Assembly: GCA_002367105.1 (NCBI GenBank)
Contig: DFCS01000003.1
Coordinates: 276,352-340,351 of the forward strand
From: Hungatella sp. UBA3048
Lineage (GTDB): Bacteria; Bacillota; Clostridia; Lachnospirales; Lachnospiraceae
Reading direction: 5' to 3'
Length of the DNA: 64,000 bases
Position numbers and translations under genes: made by a program. This document shows positions 34,327 to 42,925 of this stretch, in pieces (positions within the stretch are counted from its first letter, which is position 1; every line of letters starts with the position of its first letter). A model generated the notes under the pieces. That model was not told the origin of the DNA. It did not search any database and saw only the letters and a list, made by a program, of their open reading frames with translations.

Positions 34327-35220
34327 CTACGTTAAAAAATGAATCCATAATGGAATTGTAATTACTGAAAGTAATGTAGATATGCATATTCCCTTGGATA
34401 CCATAACCATATTTCCACCATATTCACTGGATAACATTGAAAGATTTCCAGCTGTTGGTAATGCTGTTAACAAAACCGCTATACCAATAAGTTCCTGATT
34501 GCTGATAAAGAAACGAACAATTATATATACTATTACTGGATAAACAATCAGCTTTAATAATGCAAACAAATATAGTTTTACATCTGCAAATACTGTTTTT
34601 ATTTGTATTTCTCCTAAAGTGGATCCTATTACGATCATCGCAAGCGGCGTCGTTATACTTCCTATGTTAGAAATAATATTCGAAATATCTGTTTGTATGT
34701 GCAGCCTAAATAAATATATTAAGATTGCAATCATTGCACTGATGATTCCTGGATTTAAAAAATATCTGAAGGAAACCTTTTTACCTACTTGATTTCTTGA
34801 TAGCGTCAGGATTCCCATTGAAAAAATACTAATGTTAAATATCATCATAAAGACTGTCACATAAAACACGTAATCTTTTCCATAAATTGCTTCTATTATA
34901 GGAATCCCCATAAAACCCAAATTACTATATGTCAACATTAATTCAAATGTAGGTTCCTGTTTCAGTAACCTACTAATAGTCTTACTGAGAATAGGGATTA
35001 ATATATAGAAGCTGATTGCTACTAGAAAAACAATTGCTATTTTATCGCCATTTCCATTTTTCTGATCAATAGATGAGTGGATGATTGTTGCAGGTATTGT
35101 AATATTGATCAAAAATTTTGATATCTTCTGATTAGCACTTGTATCCAAAATTTTTAATTTATTAGCAATATAACCAACAATAATCAATCCAAACAACAAA
35201 ATAAGTTGATGTGTAATCAT
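34327..35220 (-). CDS. AEC (auxin efflux carrier) family transporter
   Basis: 297 residues and about ten membrane segments. Typical AEC features are the N-terminal LFGLIIVGYIANKL, ISKFLINITIPATII, and the C-terminal LTALPTAGNLSMLSSEYGG. Members export or import organic acids such as malate. The base composition is clearly AT-richer than the surrounding region, like the three genes beside it. The ribosome binding site is weak. It is cotranscribed, if at all, at the end of the beta-glucoside locus. Confidence 0.88.
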   Translation of the reverse strand: MITHQLILLFGLIIVGYIANKLKILDTSANQKISKFLINITIPATIIHSSIDQKNGNGDKIAIVFLVAISFYILIPILSKTISRLLKQEPTFELMLTYSNLGFMGIPIIEAIYGKDYVFYVTVFMMIFNISIFSMGILTLSRNQVGKKVSFRYFLNPGIISAMIAILIYLFRLHIQTDISNIISNIGSITTPLAMIVIGSTLGEIQIKTVFADVKLYLFALLKLIVYPVIVYIIVRFFISNQELIGIAVLLTALPTAGNLSMLSSEYGGNMVMVSKGICISTLLSVITIPLWIHFLT

Positions 35221-35387
35221 TTTATATCTCTATTCTGTTAATTTCGTTGTTTCCATTTGTTATTCCTATAGCCACTGGGGTAACTCTCTTAAAATTATCT
35301 GTATTTTTAATCACAATAGGTGTGTTAACAGAAAGTCCGTTTGATTTTTCCGTCTAGCTTAACGGTATCCATCTACCACAACTGCTT

Positions 35388-36830
35388 CTACTGCATTTTT
35401 TCTTCTTTTTTTCTTGTTTCTGATGGGTCAAGTTTTCCTCTTTTTGCCCAAATTCCATACATAATCCAGCAACTAACAAAAGAAACTAACATGGCAATTA
35501 AAACACCAATAATTGCACAGGTAAAATTACTCATGGTAAAGCCAATAGCTTTCGCTTCTTCAGTCGGAAGATATACCGGTAATACAAGCAAACCAGGTGA
35601 ACCAGCTCCGAATCTTTCAACACCAGTCAGGCCTAAGAAAAGACCTCCGACACCTCCTCCAATCATAGCTGCATATAATGGAAAAACAAACTTCAAGTTG
35701 ATACCATACAAAATTGGCTCAGTAATTCCTAAAATACCCGTTAAACCTGCTGAAGATGCAAGCTGTTTTGTTTCTTGATTTTTAGAACGAAGTGCAACAG
35801 CAAGTCCTGCTGCACCTTGGGCTGTATTAGACACAAGCATACCAGGTCCAACTACAGCATCATGACCAACCGTACCAAGGTTATTTGTTCCAATAGGGAT
35901 CAAACCATAATGTGTTCCCGTCATAACAAGTAAAGGTGTAAAGATGCCTACCACTGTAGGTATAATCCAAGGGGCAACTCCTTTTAACCAGGTAAAGAAG
36001 ATTTGAATGTAATTAGATAACCATGCACCAATAGGTCCAAGGGCAAATATTGTTACAACACCGCCTATGAATAAGCTAAAAAACGGTACAAAAAAGAATT
36101 TAACTGCTTTTGGACAAATTCTTTGAACCAATTTTTCAACATAAGACATGAACCATACACCAAGAATAATCGGAATAACGCTCGATGCATATGATGCCTT
36201 CGTAATCGGTAGGAAACCAAATATAGTAATGGCTTCTGCTCCCTTTATCATCGTAAGAAAACTAGGATAAAGTAAAAATCCAGCTAAGGCCATTGCTGTT
36301 CCTTGATTACATTTAAATTTCTTTGCACATGACTGCGCAAGAAGAATTGGCAAAAAATAAAATGCTGCATCTGCCAAGGCACTTAAAATAATGTATGTCT
36401 GTGTATCAGACGTCGTCCAATGAAAGGTTATACATAACGCAAGAATTGCTTTCAATAAACCTGCACCTGTAATTGCTGGAATAACTGGTTGAAATATACT
36501 TGCGATTGCCTCAAGCACTTTGCTGATTGCATTTCTGTTATCTTCCTTTTTTGCATCCGGATCGCCATCTGTTCCTACTGCCTCATATCCACCCAAGGAA
36601 ATCACTTCCTGGTAAACCTGTGGTACGTCAGGACCAATTACGATTTGATACTGCCCCCCCGCATTGATTACTTTTAAAACACCTTTTGTTTTACTAATCA
36701 CTTCTGTATTTGCCTTGGAAGCATCAAGTAATGTGAATCTTAATCTTGTCGCACAGTGTATAACAGATTGTACATTTGATTTTCCACCAATATTATCAAT
36801 AATGGTTTTTGCTAATGGTTTATAATCCAT
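35388..36830 (-). CDS. PTS beta-glucoside-type transporter, EIIBC component (no EIIA)
   Basis: 480 residues. The EIIB domain (1-85) has its phosphocysteine in VIHCATRLRFTLLD. The EIIC membrane domain (about 110-465) has the ILGITEPILYGINLKF signature. BglF-like enzymes usually carry a third, EIIA, domain of about 150 residues, which is absent here, and no EIIA gene is in the locus. Phosphoryl transfer must come from elsewhere, possibly the EIIA at 61215-61721. It is upstream of the AEC gene and downstream of the GH1 gene in an AT-rich block. Confidence 0.93.
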   Translation of the reverse strand: MDYKPLAKTIIDNIGGKSNVQSVIHCATRLRFTLLDASKANTEVISKTKGVLKVINAGGQYQIVIGPDVPQVYQEVISLGGYEAVGTDGDPDAKKEDNRNAISKVLEAIASIFQPVIPAITGAGLLKAILALCITFHWTTSDTQTYIILSALADAAFYFLPILLAQSCAKKFKCNQGTAMALAGFLLYPSFLTMIKGAEAITIFGFLPITKASYASSVIPIILGVWFMSYVEKLVQRICPKAVKFFFVPFFSLFIGGVVTIFALGPIGAWLSNYIQIFFTWLKGVAPWIIPTVVGIFTPLLVMTGTHYGLIPIGTNNLGTVGHDAVVGPGMLVSNTAQGAAGLAVALRSKNQETKQLASSAGLTGILGITEPILYGINLKFVFPLYAAMIGGGVGGLFLGLTGVERFGAGSPGLLVLPVYLPTEEAKAIGFTMSNFTCAIIGVLIAMLVSFVSCWIMYGIWAKRGKLDPSETRKKEEKMQ

Positions 36831-36894
36831 AATTTTTCTCCTTTCCTATTTATGTGTTATCTGTACATTTATGAACTAGAACATTTCTTCTTTT

Positions 36895-38331
36895 TTAATC
36901 AAGATCAGCTCCATTTGAACGAATCACTTTTTGATACCAGTAGAAGCTTTCTTTTTTCGATCTCTTATAATCTCCGCTTCCATCGTTTTGCTTATTAACG
37001 TAAATCATGCCATATCTTTTCTTCATCTCTCCCGAAGAAGCAGATACGAGATCAATACATCCCCAACTTGTATATCCTAATATATCAACACCGTCTTCAT
37101 TTACGGCATCTCCCATAGCAGCAATATGTTCTCTCATATAATCGATTCGATAAGTGTCATTGATTTTTCCATCTTCCATAACCACATCATTTGCTCCCAA
37201 TCCATTTTCTACAATGAAAAGTGGCTTTTGGTATCTGTCATAAAGTGTATTCAATGTAATTCGAAGTCCCAATGGATCAATTTGCCATCCCCATTCGCTC
37301 GCCTTTAAATTCGGGTTATTTATGGCATGAATTGCTGCATTTCCTCCTCTAGAATGATTCTTAATGATTTCTGGATCAGCTGACATACATCTGCTACAAT
37401 AGTAACTGAAACTAATAAAATCAACACATCCTTCCTTTAAAATCTTCTCATCAAGGGAATCCATCTGAATCTTAATTCCTGCCTTTTCCATTCTTTTCTT
37501 TGCCCATACAGGATATGCGCCGCGTACCTGTGTATCAATAAAGAAGTAATTATCTCTGTCGCATTCCATTGCAGCATATACATCCTTCGGTTCGCAACTG
37601 TATGGGTAATACTGTCCTGCCGCAAGCATACATCCCATCATTGCGTTTGGCATTAATTCTCTTGCAAGTTTTACTGCCTTGGCACTCGCTACAAGCTCGT
37701 GGTGTGCTGCTTGATATTTTACCAATTCCTGATTTTCGCCTTCTTCAAAAACTATCCCTGCTCCCATAAAAGGCATATGCAACAACATGTTTATCTCATT
37801 AAAAGTTAACCAGTATTTCACTTTTTCTCCATATTGTGTAAATAAAACCTTACAATATTTCATATAAGCATCAATCATTTTACGATTTTTCCATCCACCA
37901 TATTTCTTAATCAAAGCAATCGGTGTATCGAAATGACAAATGGTAACCAGCGGTTCAATTCCATACTTTATACACTCATCAAAGATATTGTGATAGAATT
38001 CGATTCCTTTCTGATTTGGTATATCATCATCTCCATTTGGTAGAATTCTAGTCCATGAAATTGATAAACGATAACACTTAAATCCCATTTCTGCAAACAG
38101 TGCTATATCTTCTTTATAGTGGTGATACATATCAATTCCATCATGTGCAGGATACTGATATTCATTATCACATTCGAGCATCTTCTTAAGACCTCTTGCA
38201 ACTGACATACGGTCAGGACCAAATGGAATCACATCAACACTTGAAAGTCCACGACCATCCATGTTGTACGCACCTTCACACTGATTCGCTGCTGTTGCAC
38301 CTCCCCATAAAAAATCTTTTTTCATTTCCAT
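36895..38331 (-). CDS. bglA: 6-phospho-beta-glucosidase, GH1 family
   Basis: 478 residues. It hydrolyses phosphorylated aryl-beta-glucosides or cellobiose phosphate delivered by the adjacent PTS. The acid/base Glu is in WLTFNEIN, the nucleophile Glu in FIVENGLGAND. The N-terminal FLWGGATAANQCEGA is the GH1 start pattern, and the C-terminal KKRYGMIYV with following lysines fits phospho-specific members. GGAG lies seven bases before the ATG. The next gene in the direction of transcription is the EIIBC. Confidence 0.94.
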   Translation of the reverse strand: MEMKKDFLWGGATAANQCEGAYNMDGRGLSSVDVIPFGPDRMSVARGLKKMLECDNEYQYPAHDGIDMYHHYKEDIALFAEMGFKCYRLSISWTRILPNGDDDIPNQKGIEFYHNIFDECIKYGIEPLVTICHFDTPIALIKKYGGWKNRKMIDAYMKYCKVLFTQYGEKVKYWLTFNEINMLLHMPFMGAGIVFEEGENQELVKYQAAHHELVASAKAVKLARELMPNAMMGCMLAAGQYYPYSCEPKDVYAAMECDRDNYFFIDTQVRGAYPVWAKKRMEKAGIKIQMDSLDEKILKEGCVDFISFSYYCSRCMSADPEIIKNHSRGGNAAIHAINNPNLKASEWGWQIDPLGLRITLNTLYDRYQKPLFIVENGLGANDVVMEDGKINDTYRIDYMREHIAAMGDAVNEDGVDILGYTSWGCIDLVSASSGEMKKRYGMIYVNKQNDGSGDYKRSKKESFYWYQKVIRSNGADLD

Positions 38332-38394
38332 TTTAATTCTCCATTCTTACTCTTTTCTCCGCGGATTACAATTATGATTTCTCTTGCTGTAATA

Positions 38395-38423
38395 ATAATA
38401 ATTAATCTACACTTCACCGTCAA
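38395..38423 (-). promoter_or_regulatory. Promoter of the island GH1-EIIBC operon
   Basis: On the minus strand TTGACG (38418-38423), 17 bases, then TATTAT (38395-38400). A GAATTC-CTA-GAATTC symmetrical element lies just upstream at about 38432-38446. Confidence 0.6.
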
Positions 38424-38469
38424 TTGTCAGAATTCCTAGAATTCAAACACTCATTTAGTACAATATCTA

Positions 38470-38489
38470 CAACTTGTTTAAACATGTTG
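38470..38489. promoter_or_regulatory. Likely GntR operator
   Basis: A 20-base near-perfect palindrome, CAACTTGTTTAAACATGTTG, with one mismatched pair. It sits between the divergent GH1 and gntR genes and overlaps the gntR -35 (TTGAGC at 38487-38492; TATACT 17 bases on at 38510-38515). This is the position expected for an autoregulated repressor. Confidence 0.65.
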
Positions 38490-38565
38490 AGCAACTAAAA
38501 TAATTATGTTATACTACAATAGATATAATAAATAAACTTCCCATTTTTTTAAGAAAGGACTATAT

Positions 38566-39285
38566 ATGCCAAAGGTAAAATATGAAGAAATTTATAATAC
38601 AATTAAAAAAGATATCTTAGAACATAAATTTAAATATGGAGATTATTTACTGTCCGAGAACGAATATACAAAAATATTTCACTGTTCTAGAAATACCATC
38701 CGCCGCGCCATTTCTCACCTGTCGAACGAAGGTTATGTACAAGCTCATCATGGTAAAGGAGTTCGTATCATTTATCAGGAAGCCAAGAAGCATAATTTCG
38801 TCCGGACTGGCAGCAGAGGCATGAAACAAACCGCTGAAGAAAATGGTTATCGTGTACATTCAGATGTAATTATGCTGAACACAATGATTGTAGATCGACA
38901 TCTTGCAGAAAAGACAGGATTTGACGAAGGTATCGAAGTATATTTTATTAAACGCGTCCGTTCTTTAAATGGAATTCCCAAAATGATTGATACTAGCCTG
39001 ATGCGAACAGATCTCGTTCCGAACATCACTGAGCAAGTTGCAAAAGGCTCCCTTTTTCGGTATGTCGAAGAAATAATCGGTATGGAAATTAAAACGATAA
39101 AAAGAAGTATTACTGTTGAACGAGTAACCCAATCTGATGAAAAATATTTACAGCTCGACGGTTATAATTGTCTCGCCGTCATGACTAGCCATTCATATAA
39201 TAACAAAGGAGATATGTTTGAATATTCTCAGTCACGAAACAGACCCGACATCTTTATGTTCAATTCTATTACAACTAGAAATTAA
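38566..39285 (+). CDS. GntR-family regulator with UTRA sensor domain
   Basis: 239 residues. A winged HTH (about 5-75: YEEIYNTIKKDILEHKFKYG, CSRNTIRRAISHLSNEGY) is followed by a UTRA domain (about 95-235), the HutC/TreR layout. Regulators of this type next to a phospho-beta-glucosidase sense the sugar phosphate and release DNA. AAGGAC precedes the ATG by seven bases. AT-rich like the rest of the island. Confidence 0.92.
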   Translation: MPKVKYEEIYNTIKKDILEHKFKYGDYLLSENEYTKIFHCSRNTIRRAISHLSNEGYVQAHHGKGVRIIYQEAKKHNFVRTGSRGMKQTAEENGYRVHSDVIMLNTMIVDRHLAEKTGFDEGIEVYFIKRVRSLNGIPKMIDTSLMRTDLVPNITEQVAKGSLFRYVEEIIGMEIKTIKRSITVERVTQSDEKYLQLDGYNCLAVMTSHSYNNKGDMFEYSQSRNRPDIFMFNSITTRN

Positions 39286-39368
39286 ATAATTCTTAATGCC
39301 AAGAAACGAATGAATGATACTGTCTAAAATCTTTGATGATGAGCTGCCAGCCGCAATTTAAAGAACAG

Positions 39369-39400
39369 CAAAAGGCGGACAACCGAAACTGTCCGCCTTA
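39369..39400. terminator. Terminator between gntR and the Wzy-like gene
   Basis: AAGGCGGACA pairs with TGTCCGCCTT. On the minus strand TTTTGCTGTTCTT follows; on the plus strand the T-rich tract is further off, so it serves the minus-strand gene better. Confidence 0.7.
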
Positions 39401-39482
39401 TACCCCGCCTTTTTGGTGGTTCACAAAGTATCTTTATGAACACTCGCCTTTTTTCCAGGAGCTTTTTTATTTGTTATCCATG

Positions 39483-40778
39483 TCAACCATGCCTTCCATT
39501 GTTCTTCCACGAACAGAAAGCGAATAAAATCCCTGTCATTACAAAATAAAACCAGGTGGAGGGATTACTGAACCAGGTCGTGAAAAAAGAAAGGATCATA
39601 TACATGGCAAATTGGGCATAGAACAGATAGCCGATAGGATTGCGGATACGCTTTACCATCCTCATCAGGAAAAACGCAACTACGCCGAGAATACATCCAA
39701 AAAGCAGGACACCTACAATGCCGAAATCATAAAAGGAATCATAAAACAGGGTAACCGTAGTCAATTCCTCTTTTGTCACATAGATGGGAAAATCCACAAG
39801 AGCCGGGACAAGGAATTTAAGCCCTGTAAGCGCCCATAAGGGAAAGAGCATCCGAAGACCAAAGGTATGGGACGGAAGCCACTCCACCAGACAGTTAAAA
39901 TTGTCGTAGTTGTTCGCAATGTACATATAAGGCTGGGTGATGAATATGGGCATCTGGCTGTTTTTCATCTGAAATATGTCATTTAAGTAGGAAACATCAT
40001 GGCCTCTTGCAATGGTGAGGATCACATAAATGGGAATCATGCCGATCGCCAGGCCCACCCCATAAATGATCTTCAGCCTGTGCTCCATCGCAATATAGGT
40101 GAGAACTGCCAATCCCACAGAAAGGATCAGCTGAAACCTGGACACGCATAAAATCGGTATCAAACATGCGATGATGTCCATAAGTATGGCCAGAATCAGC
40201 CTTAAGCCATTTCTCCCTTGTTCTATGCAGAAATAAAGGACCGACAGCGCAGGCACCAGCACACAGGATACCGTGAAATAGTGAATTCCCGTTATGTGGA
40301 ACGTCGAGTAAGCATGGGGCACTCCTTTCACAAAGAAGGGGATGAACCCCAGCACCGCCGCCTCAACGATAAAACCGGCAAGGGATACAAAGGTGACAAA
40401 AACCATAGATAAAAACAGAGGTCTTTCATAGCCTTTAAAACTGAACCAGCTGGAACGCTGCCCTCCTGATTCTCCCTGCAGCTTTGCAAAAAATTCAAAG
40501 GTGACCCAAAATCCCAGGAATGCTACCAGAAAGCAGAGCCACGTAATAATATTCCAGTCAAAAGAAAGCTCTGAGAGCTTTAAACAGGCGATGCCTTCTC
40601 CCCCTACCCAGAACAGAGAAAACAAACCCCTTAAATGAATGATATTCTCGGTTCGGCGGTAATCCCGCCAATACAGGAAAAGAGCTGCCAGTATTAAAAT
40701 AATACCAGACAGCCAGTAGAAACCTGCTCTTGCAAATAAAAAAGACGCTCCATAGCTGATCAGATAAACACTCATCAC
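39483..40778 (-). CDS. O-antigen polymerase/ligase-like membrane protein
   Basis: 431 residues and about twelve membrane segments, with one large external loop (about 285-360). The arrangement is that of Wzy-type oligosaccharide repeat-unit polymerases, which join lipid-linked repeats outside the membrane. The GTG at 40778, seven bases after AAGGGG, is the likely start. There are no glycosyltransferases nearby, so it is an orphan of the usual capsule cluster. Annotation rests on topology and general resemblance. Confidence 0.6.
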   Translation of the reverse strand: MMSVYLISYGASFLFARAGFYWLSGIILILAALFLYWRDYRRTENIIHLRGLFSLFWVGGEGIACLKLSELSFDWNIITWLCFLVAFLGFWVTFEFFAKLQGESGGQRSSWFSFKGYERPLFLSMVFVTFVSLAGFIVEAAVLGFIPFFVKGVPHAYSTFHITGIHYFTVSCVLVPALSVLYFCIEQGRNGLRLILAILMDIIACLIPILCVSRFQLILSVGLAVLTYIAMEHRLKIIYGVGLAIGMIPIYVILTIARGHDVSYLNDIFQMKNSQMPIFITQPYMYIANNYDNFNCLVEWLPSHTFGLRMLFPLWALTGLKFLVPALVDFPIYVTKEELTTVTLFYDSFYDFGIVGVLLFGCILGVVAFFLMRMVKRIRNPIGYLFYAQFAMYMILSFFTTWFSNPSTWFYFVMTGILFAFCSWKNNGRHG

Positions 40779-40874
40779 AAAATATCCCCTTTTGCAAATA
40801 ATAGAAACGCCGTCTTATATGGAAAAAGGCAGCCGCCGCCCTGGCGACAGCCGCACTTCCCCTTTGGTCGTCCA

Positions 40875-42590
40875 TTATATATGGCTAATGAACGCTCTCA
40901 TATAATCTTCTACCTCTTTTACAGTGGAATAGGACATTGCCTTTTCTGCCACTGCCTGCAGATCCTTTATGCTGTAGCCGGTGATCAGCTTTCTGGCGTT
41001 TAAGATAGCCGACGCACTCATGCTGAACTCATTTAAGCCAAATGCCAGAAGCAGGGGGATGATCATAGGATCGCTTGCAGCCTCCCCGCACATTCCGACC
41101 ATAATCCCTTCTCTGCGTCCGCATTCAATGACATGGCGGATGCTTCTTAAAACTGCAGGATTTAACGGGGAATATAAGTAGGATACCTTATCATTTCCCC
41201 TGTCCACAGACATGGTATACTGGGTTAAGTCATTGGTTCCGATACTGAAGAAATCAACTTCCTTTGCAAAGGCATCTGCCATTAAAGAAGCTGCAGCCGT
41301 CTCCACCATGATTCCCACTGAAATATCCTGTTTATAGGCAATTCCCTTTTCATCAAATTCTTTCTTAAGCTCCTCGACAAGTGCCTTTGCTTCTCTGAAC
41401 TCTTCCAGACAGGTCACCATGGGAACCATAATGCGGATGTTGCCGAACGCGCTGGCTCTTAAAAGGGCCCGCAGCTGAGGCTTATACACATCTTCCTTCC
41501 GGTCCAGGCAGAAACGGATCGCTCTGTATCCCAAAAATGGATTTTCGTCCTTTTCAAGGCCCATATATGGGATTTCCTTATCTCCACCGATATCCAAAGT
41601 CCGGATAATCACAGGCTTGCCATTCATAGCAACCGCAACCTTCCGGTAAGCTTCAAACTGCTCGTCCTCTGTTGGCATTGACGTACGGTCCATAAACAAA
41701 AATTCCGTACGGAACAGTCCGATTCCTTCCCCGTCATAATGAAGAACCTTTTCCACATCCTCAGGCTTTCCGATATTGGCTACCAATTCAATGGTCGTGC
41801 CATCCTTTGTCACGGTAGGCTTTCCGATGTATTGCTCCAGTTCCTTCTTTTCCTTTATAAAGGCTTCTCTTTTTACGGCATACTCCGATTTTAACGAGTC
41901 TTCCGGATTTACGATGACAATTCCCTGAGAACCATCCAGTATCATATCATCTCCATCGGATACCTGGCTTAAAAATCCCTCAATGGCAACCACTGCAGGA
42001 ATTTCTAGGGCTCTGGCAAGAATCGCGCTGTGGGATGTCTTTCCTCCCAGTTCTGTGACAATCCCTACTACCTTTTCCGGATTGATCCCGGCTGTCATGG
42101 AAGGTGTTAAATCTCTTGCAATGATCACACTTCCTTCCGGCAGGGCGGAAATATCCACAGAGCTTACTCCCATAAGTATCTTCTGCACACGTGTCTTGAT
42201 ATCATGCATGTCCGTTGCTCTCTGCTGCATGAGCTCGTCTCCCATAGATGCAAACATATCGGCATAGGTATTGCATACCGTTTCAACCGCATATTCGCTG
42301 TTAACACTCTCCCCTGTTATGGAATTCTCGATCTCACCTGTGAGCATCGGATCGGAAAGGAGCAATAAATGCCCATTTAAAATCTCCGCTTCCTTTTCTC
42401 CCACTTTTGTTGCCAGATCCTGTGCCAGAAGGCCGGTCTCTTCCATGGCCTGTTTGACTGCCGCCTGAAAGCGGGCCTTTTCAGCCTCCGGATCCGTTAT
42501 TGACACTTTCCTGATCTTAAGTTCTGCTTCTTCCACGTTAACGGCCTTCCCAATACCAATTCCCGCAGATGCACTTGTTCCTTTAAACAT
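40875..42590 (-). CDS. ptsI: PTS enzyme I (phosphoenolpyruvate-protein phosphotransferase)
   Basis: 571 residues. It takes the phosphoryl group from PEP and passes it to HPr. The active-site histidine is in GGKTSHSAILARALEIPAVV (about residue 188). The PEP-binding C-terminal barrel carries GIGLFRTEFLFM, IRTLDIGGDKE, FFSIGTNDLTQY and the Cys in MVGMCGEAA. Located 34 bases downstream of ptsH. The two beta-glucoside PTS loci in the window depend on it. Confidence 0.97.
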   Translation of the reverse strand: MFKGTSASAGIGIGKAVNVEEAELKIRKVSITDPEAEKARFQAAVKQAMEETGLLAQDLATKVGEKEAEILNGHLLLLSDPMLTGEIENSITGESVNSEYAVETVCNTYADMFASMGDELMQQRATDMHDIKTRVQKILMGVSSVDISALPEGSVIIARDLTPSMTAGINPEKVVGIVTELGGKTSHSAILARALEIPAVVAIEGFLSQVSDGDDMILDGSQGIVIVNPEDSLKSEYAVKREAFIKEKKELEQYIGKPTVTKDGTTIELVANIGKPEDVEKVLHYDGEGIGLFRTEFLFMDRTSMPTEDEQFEAYRKVAVAMNGKPVIIRTLDIGGDKEIPYMGLEKDENPFLGYRAIRFCLDRKEDVYKPQLRALLRASAFGNIRIMVPMVTCLEEFREAKALVEELKKEFDEKGIAYKQDISVGIMVETAAASLMADAFAKEVDFFSIGTNDLTQYTMSVDRGNDKVSYLYSPLNPAVLRSIRHVIECGRREGIMVGMCGEAASDPMIIPLLLAFGLNEFSMSASAILNARKLITGYSIKDLQAVAEKAMSYSTVKEVEDYMRAFISHI

Positions 42591-42624
42591 AATTAGCCTC
42601 CTTATTAATTACTGAATCATTAAT

Positions 42625-42888
42625 CTATTCGCCAAGACCCTCTTCAACAGCCTTGACCATGGTTGCCAGAGCTTCCTCCTCATCTGCTCCCTCACAGACA
42701 AAAGTAATCTCATCCCCGCTTTTTACGCAGGCACCCAATACGCTAAGCACGCTTTTCGCATTGGCGGTGGTATTCTTAAATCGAAAACTCACCGAAGAAT
42801 TAAAGTTCATGGCTTCCTTACAAAGAATCCCCGCCGGCCTTAGGTGCAGGCCGGTAGGATTCTTTATAACAACTTTAGCACTAACCAT
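42625..42888 (-). CDS. ptsH: Phosphocarrier protein HPr
   Basis: 87 residues. The phosphorylated His-15 is in TGLHLRPAG and the regulatory serine of HPr kinase (Ser-46) in NAKSVLSVLGA. So it can act both in sugar transfer and, with CcpA, in catabolite control as usual in Firmicutes. It precedes ptsI. GAGGGAGGG lies upstream of the start. Confidence 0.96.
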   Translation of the reverse strand: MVSAKVVIKNPTGLHLRPAGILCKEAMNFNSSVSFRFKNTTANAKSVLSVLGACVKSGDEITFVCEGADEEEALATMVKAVEEGLGE

Positions 42889-42925
42889 ACTGAATTCCCT
42901 CCCTCCATTCCTTCATCAAACGTTC

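Noticed and set aside
40558..40875. Open frame of 105 codons between ptsI and the Wzy-like gene
   Set aside because: It overlaps the Wzy-like gene in another frame, and its composition is not that of a protein family I know.
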